Part shown: piece after piece, positions 6,751-8,828 of the stretch
Layout: every line of letters begins with the position of its first letter
How positions within the stretch are numbered: the stretch's first letter is position 1
Notes under the pieces: generated by a model
The model's input: the letters and a program-made list of their open reading frames with translations, nothing else
The model's database searches: none
What the model was told of the DNA's origin: nothing
Source: an uncultured Clostridium sp.
GTDB taxonomy: Bacteria; Bacillota; Clostridia; Lachnospirales; Lachnospiraceae
Length of the DNA stretch: 8,828 bases
Assembly (NCBI GenBank): GCA_900544905.1
Contig: UQXF01000114.1
Coordinates: forward strand, 1 to 8,828
Direction of reading: 5' to 3'
Position numbers and translations under genes: made by a program

Positions 6751-7605
6751 ATGGCAGGAATGTTATATATATGCGCGACACCGATAGGAAATCTGGAGGA
6801 TATTACGTTGCGCACTCTGCGGGTTTTAAAAGAAGTAGATTTGATTGCGGCTGAGGATACGAGACACAGCATTAAGCTTTTGAATCATTTTGAGATTAAA
6901 ACCCCCATGACCAGCTATCATGAATATAATAAGTATGACAAGGCAAAGACACTGGTTAAAAAAATGGAAGAGGGAATAAATGTTGCCCTGATTACGGATG
7001 CGGGAACACCGGCAATTTCTGACCCAGGGGAGGAGCTGGTGAAGCAGTGCCATGAAGCGGGAATTGCGGTGACCTCTCTGCCGGGGCCATCTGCCTTTGT
7101 TACGGCGCTTACGATTTCCGGACAGGCTACAAGAAGATTTTGTTTTGAGGCATTTCTGCCTTATGATAAAAAAGAACGGGAAATGGTATTAGAGGAGTTA
7201 AAGATTGAGACCCGGACCATTATTGTATATGAAGCACCTCATAAATTAAAGAAAACATTAAAGGAGCTCTATGATGTATTGGGAAACCGGCAGATTTCAT
7301 TATGCAGGGAGCTTACCAAAAAGCATGAGACGAATTTCCGCACAACGCTTTCGGAGGCTATTGCATATTATGAAATGCAGGAGCCTAAGGGGGAATTTGT
7401 GCTGGTAATAGAGGGTGCAGACCGGCAGCAATTAAAATCACAAGAAATGCAGGAATTTTTATCCATGAGCATACCGGACCATGTAAAATATTATATAGAA
7501 CAGGGACTGGATAAGAAAGAAGCCATGAAACAGGCAGCAAAAGACAGAGGGGTTGGAAAAAGAGAAATTTATCAGGCATTACTGGAAGTAGAAAAAGGGC
7601 AATAG
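6751..7605 (+). CDS. rsmI: 16S rRNA (cytidine-1402 2'-O)-methyltransferase RsmI
   Basis: RsmI methylates the 2'-O of C1402 in the ribosomal P-site region of 16S rRNA. The protein is 284 aa, close to E. coli (286) and B. subtilis YabC (about 292). Family signatures: LYICATPIGNLEDITLRTL (5-23), AAEDTRH (33-39), ITDAGTPAISDPG (81-93), LPGPSAFVTAL (110-120), EAFLPYDKK (133-141) and EAPHKL (161-166), all parts of the tetrapyrrole-methylase-like SAM fold. A C-terminal helical domain (about 241-280) with VGKREIYQ is the RsmI HTH-like tail. GAGG (6737-6740) is 10 nt before the ATG; the second Met at codon 4 has no better site. It is the last gene of the operon, and its final codons form the left arm of the terminator hairpin. 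Confidence 0.95.
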   Translation: MAGMLYICATPIGNLEDITLRTLRVLKEVDLIAAEDTRHSIKLLNHFEIKTPMTSYHEYNKYDKAKTLVKKMEEGINVALITDAGTPAISDPGEELVKQCHEAGIAVTSLPGPSAFVTALTISGQATRRFCFEAFLPYDKKEREMVLEELKIETRTIIVYEAPHKLKKTLKELYDVLGNRQISLCRELTKKHETNFRTTLSEAIAYYEMQEPKGEFVLVIEGADRQQLKSQEMQEFLSMSIPDHVKYYIEQGLDKKEAMKQAAKDRGVGKREIYQALLEVEKGQ

Positions 7606-7616
7606 CTGCCCTTTTT
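7592..7616. terminator. Bidirectional terminator between convergent rsmI and XRE genes
   Basis: AAAAAGGGCA (7592-7601) and TGCCCTTTTT (7607-7616) form a 10-bp perfect stem with a 5-nt loop. The right arm supplies the U tract for rsmI transcripts, and the complement of the left arm supplies one for transcripts of the minus-strand gene ending at 7627. The rsmI stop TAG (7603-7605) sits in the loop. Confidence 0.88.
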
Positions 7617-7626
7617 ATGTTTGCAT

Positions 7627-7944
7627 TCAAAGTTTCTGTAGTGTTTTTTGAAGCTTCCGTATTTCAGCCTGCTGATAGTTTAGAAATTGTTGGACATCAG
7701 TGAGAACACCGGCAGATTTTTCAATATATGGACGGCGCAGACTGTCCTGCAGTAAATAATCTACTGAGACATCAAGGATGTTACAGATTTCAACCAGCAA
7801 ATCCACACTGGGATGTGCATTGCCCCGTTCCACATTTCCTATATGCTGCTGGGAAAAATGGAGTTCCTTTGCCATCTGTTGCTGTGTAAAATTTTGATGA
7901 TTCCGAACTTCCTGGATTCGATGCCCCAATTGTATATAATCCAT
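7627..7944 (-). CDS. XRE-family (Cro/CI-type) helix-turn-helix regulator
   Basis: This 105-aa cytoplasmic DNA-binding protein has an HTH_3/XRE domain at residues about 6-64. The HTH core is TQQQMAKELHFSQQHIGNVERG (20-41, interrupted here only as positions), followed by PSVDLLVEICNILDVSVDYLL, the usual family end. The C-terminal part (about 81-105, LTDVQQFLNY... LQKTLQKL) looks like an amphipathic helix or short coiled coil, likely for oligomerisation, and the layout resembles short SinR-like regulators. The start is supported by AGGAGG (complement of 7949-7954), 4 nt before ATG. It is transcribed toward rsmI and away from the abrB-like gene. It has no counterpart at this point in the Bacillus order. 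An inverted repeat spans its own promoter, consistent with autoregulation (inference). Specific targets are unknown. Confidence 0.92.
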   Translation of the reverse strand: MDYIQLGHRIQEVRNHQNFTQQQMAKELHFSQQHIGNVERGNAHPSVDLLVEICNILDVSVDYLLQDSLRRPYIEKSAGVLTDVQQFLNYQQAEIRKLQKTLQKL

Positions 7945-7990
7945 ACTTCCTCCTATGTATACTAAATGTTAATACTGAATTTATTTTATC

Positions 7991-8038
7991 AAAGCAGATG
8001 AAAGGGAAGAGTAAGTTAGTATAAGTGTTATCTGCTTT
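7991..8038. repeat. 9-bp inverted repeat flanking the XRE promoter -10
   Basis: AAAGCAGAT (7991-7999) and ATCTGCTTT (8030-8038) are perfect inverted copies separated by 30 bp. One copy lies in the -35/-10 spacer of the XRE promoter, the other just downstream of the expected start site. It may be an operator pair, or a stem if transcribed from further upstream. No protein can be assigned to it from sequence alone. Confidence 0.6.
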
Positions 8039-8045
8039 ATTACAA
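8018..8045 (-). promoter_or_regulatory. Candidate sigma-A promoter of the XRE gene
   Basis: On the minus strand, TTGTAA (complement of 8040-8045) is followed by 16 bp and TATACT (complement of 8018-8023, 5/6 match). The start site would fall near 8011, with a leader of about 66 nt to the ATG. The -35 is only a 4/6 match. Confidence 0.5.
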
Positions 8046-8222
8046 GTAATGTTAACATATCGTTAAACAAAATTAAACAAATTTCTTTGTAATTCAGAAA
8101 TAAAGTAAAAATTCCCGTAAATATAGAAAAGTATGGAAAATAAATGGTTGTATTTATGTGGAGGAAAAGAAAAATTAAGTGTAAATAAAAAATGAATTTT
8201 TTGTTAACTTGTCCGAGATTCG

Positions 8223-8251
8223 TTGACTTTGAAAAGTATTCATGCTAGTTT
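8223..8251 (+). promoter_or_regulatory. Candidate promoter of the AbrB-family gene
   Basis: The -35 TTGACT (8223-8228, 5/6) is separated by 17 bp from TAGTTT (8246-8251). That -10 is weak but preceded by TGC, an extended -10 TGn. The start site would be near 8258, giving a leader of about 90 nt. The weak hexamer lowers confidence; TTTATA at 8249-8254 is an alternative with too long a spacer. Confidence 0.45.
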
Positions 8252-8349
8252 ATAGGCAAATAGAGGGAATGTTAATTTTGGGTTATGGGTGTATAAAGAA
8301 GTATATATTTTGTATTGAGATATTTTTATGTAGGAAGGAGGAGATATCA

Positions 8350-8601
8350 ATGAAAGCGACAGGTATTGTAAGAAATCTTGATAGTTTAGGCCGTGTGACT
8401 TTACCTATAGAATTGAGGCGGAACCTGAATATTGATATTAAGGACCCGGTTGAAATTTTTGTAGATGGAGACAGCATTGTACTGAAGAAATATGAGCCGG
8501 CTGATATTTTCACGGGAAATAAGGAGGATTTGCTTGAATATCAGGGAAAAATGATAAGCAGGGAAACCATTAAAGAGCTGGCAAAGCTGGCGGGAATATA
8601 A
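8350..8601 (+). CDS. abrB: AbrB-family transition-state regulator
   Basis: This 83-aa protein has the swapped-hairpin AbrB/SpoVT DNA-binding domain at residues 1-50 (MKATGIVRNLDSLGRVTLPI, ELRRNLNIDIKDPVEIFVDGD, IVLKKYEP). The DNA-contact arginines known from B. subtilis AbrB are kept at R8, R15, R23 and R24. AbrB proteins are dimers or tetramers that repress post-exponential and sporulation genes at AT-rich promoters. The C-terminal part (51-83) has the layout of the clostridial 'CIFCG...GK.IC..C' tail, but every expected Cys is replaced (DIFTG, MISRET). Start: GGAGGA (8337-8342) is 7 nt before ATG 8350 and the N-terminus aligns exactly with AbrB. The frame is open to ATG 8242, but that extension has no ribosome binding site and no family similarity. 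The place after rsmI matches Bacillus; the symbol is given on family and synteny. Confidence 0.92.
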   Translation: MKATGIVRNLDSLGRVTLPIELRRNLNIDIKDPVEIFVDGDSIVLKKYEPADIFTGNKEDLLEYQGKMISRETIKELAKLAGI

Positions 8602-8654
8602 TCCCATTAAATTGCCATATAATGTACATAGCATGTATTTTAAAATATAATGAA

Positions 8655-8698
8655 AAGGGAACAGGTTATTTATGGAGATAATCTGTTCCTTTGTATTT
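8655..8698 (+). terminator. Rho-independent terminator after the AbrB-family gene
   Basis: A 15-bp stem pairs 8655-8669 (AAGGGAACAGGTTAT) with 8678-8692 (ATAATCTGTTCCTTT), with two G-U wobbles and an 8-nt loop. The T-rich tail TTTGTATTTATTT follows. It starts 53 bp after the stop codon. Confidence 0.85.
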
Positions 8699-8786
8699 AT
8701 TTCAAAAAAATATAAAATTTTTTGATGTTAATGGTTAATTTTCTTAAGAAGTGTCAACTTTTTTGATGATTATTGAGCATTTATAC
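8699..8786. other. AT-rich native tail with no gene
   Basis: This is native sequence up to the adapter boundary. It contains two copies of TTTTTTGATG (8718-8727 and 8759-8768), the palindrome TTCTTAAGAA (8741-8750) and a minus-strand TTGACA (complement of 8753-8758) without a good -10. No ORF is seen. It is probably the upstream region of the next gene, which in Bacillus gene order would be metS/metG (inference only). Confidence 0.5.
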
Positions 8787-8828
8787 CTGTCTCTTATACA
8801 CATCTGACGCTGCCGACGATCTTACGCG
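8787..8828. other. Non-genomic: untrimmed Nextera adapter and i5 index
   Basis: Positions 8787-8805 read CTGTCTCTTATACACATCT, the reverse complement of the Tn5 mosaic end used in Nextera libraries. Positions 8806-8819 (GACGCTGCCGACGA) complete the reverse complement of the Nextera read-1 adapter. Positions 8820-8827 (TCTTACGC) sit exactly where the i5 index belongs and are the reverse complement of GCGTAAGA, which I recall as index S517/N517. Base 8828 (G) matches the first base of the flow-cell part that follows. This is library sequence and should be excluded from biological annotation. Confidence 0.97.

Larger units (their letters stand above)
7945..8349. other. 405-bp AT-rich divergent control region
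   Basis: This gene-free spacer lies between the XRE start and the AbrB-family start. It holds a promoter candidate for each direction, a 9-bp inverted repeat around the XRE promoter, the palindrome ATGTTAACAT (8049-8058), a second GTTAAC (8203-8208), and ATGTTAAT at 7966-7973 and 8269-8276. A GGAGG-like sequence at 8160-8164 has no plausible start codon at proper distance. I see no RNA gene and no ORF with ribosome binding site in it. Confidence 0.7.

Noticed and set aside
8162..8197. SigH-type promoter (AGGA... GAAT) before the AbrB-family gene
   Set aside because: The distance between the two elements is about 25 bp, far from the 11-12 bp needed.
8156..8248. Short peptides near the GGAGG-like sequence at 8160-8164
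   Set aside because: The ATG at 8156 precedes the site and the ATG at 8192 is 27 bases beyond it. Neither has a functional spacing.
8242..8349. 36-residue N-terminal extension of the AbrB-family protein
   Set aside because: No ribosome binding site lies before 8242, the residues have no family match, it starts inside the candidate promoter, and ATG 8350 has an excellent GGAGGA.
8787..8805. A Tn5-like transposon outer end
   Set aside because: It is the engineered mosaic end and runs directly into Nextera adapter and index sequence, so it is a library artefact and not an insertion.

Overview
The window reads as a chromosomal segment of a low-GC Gram-positive bacterium of the class Clostridia, most likely a Lachnospiraceae-type gut anaerobe. 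That placement is inference. It rests on AT-rich spacers, strong GGAGG-type ribosome binding sites, a 4-Cys firmicute-style delta' subunit, a RicT/PSP1 protein, an AbrB-family regulator, and a gene order that parallels Bacillus subtilis yaaO-tmk-(yaaQ)-yaaR-holB-yaaT-(yabA)-yabB-(yazA)-yabC/rsmI-abrB. No mobile element, CRISPR array or defence island is visible.

Layout. Positions 1-270 hold a 5'-truncated tRNA-Gly(GCC), a strong hairpin terminator, tRNA-Cys(GCA) and a second terminator. A YitT-family membrane protein follows (312-1184). A good sigma-A promoter at 1243-1271 then starts a tight seven-gene run on the plus strand: Orn/Lys/Arg-type PLP decarboxylase (yaaO-like), tmk, yaaR, holB, ricT (yaaT), a TrmN6/YabB methyltransferase and rsmI. 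These genes overlap or lie within a few tens of bases of each other. The run ends in a hairpin that also works for the opposite strand (7592-7616). A minus-strand XRE-family regulator (7627-7944) converges on it. A 405-bp AT-rich divergent spacer with promoters for both directions separates that regulator from an AbrB-family regulator (8350-8601), which has its own terminator.

Function. The operon mixes DNA precursor and replication functions (Tmk, HolB), RNA modification (YabB family, RsmI) and regulation or RNA maturation (RicT), plus a poorly assigned decarboxylase and YaaR. Relative to Bacillus it lacks the yaaQ (darA), yabA and yazA homologues at their usual positions. It has gained an XRE gene between rsmI and abrB, and abrB points the opposite way from what I recall in Bacillus.

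Technical point. The last 42 bases (8787-8828) are not genomic. They match the Illumina Nextera read-1 transposase adapter (Tn5 mosaic end plus adapter) followed by what looks like an i5 index. Native sequence ends at 8786. Position 1 falls inside a tRNA gene, so the window looks like a whole contig with one end broken in a tRNA and the other at untrimmed adapter. I did not find a convincing undescribed system. The most worthwhile biology is the XRE/AbrB divergent control region and the Cys-less AbrB C-terminus.
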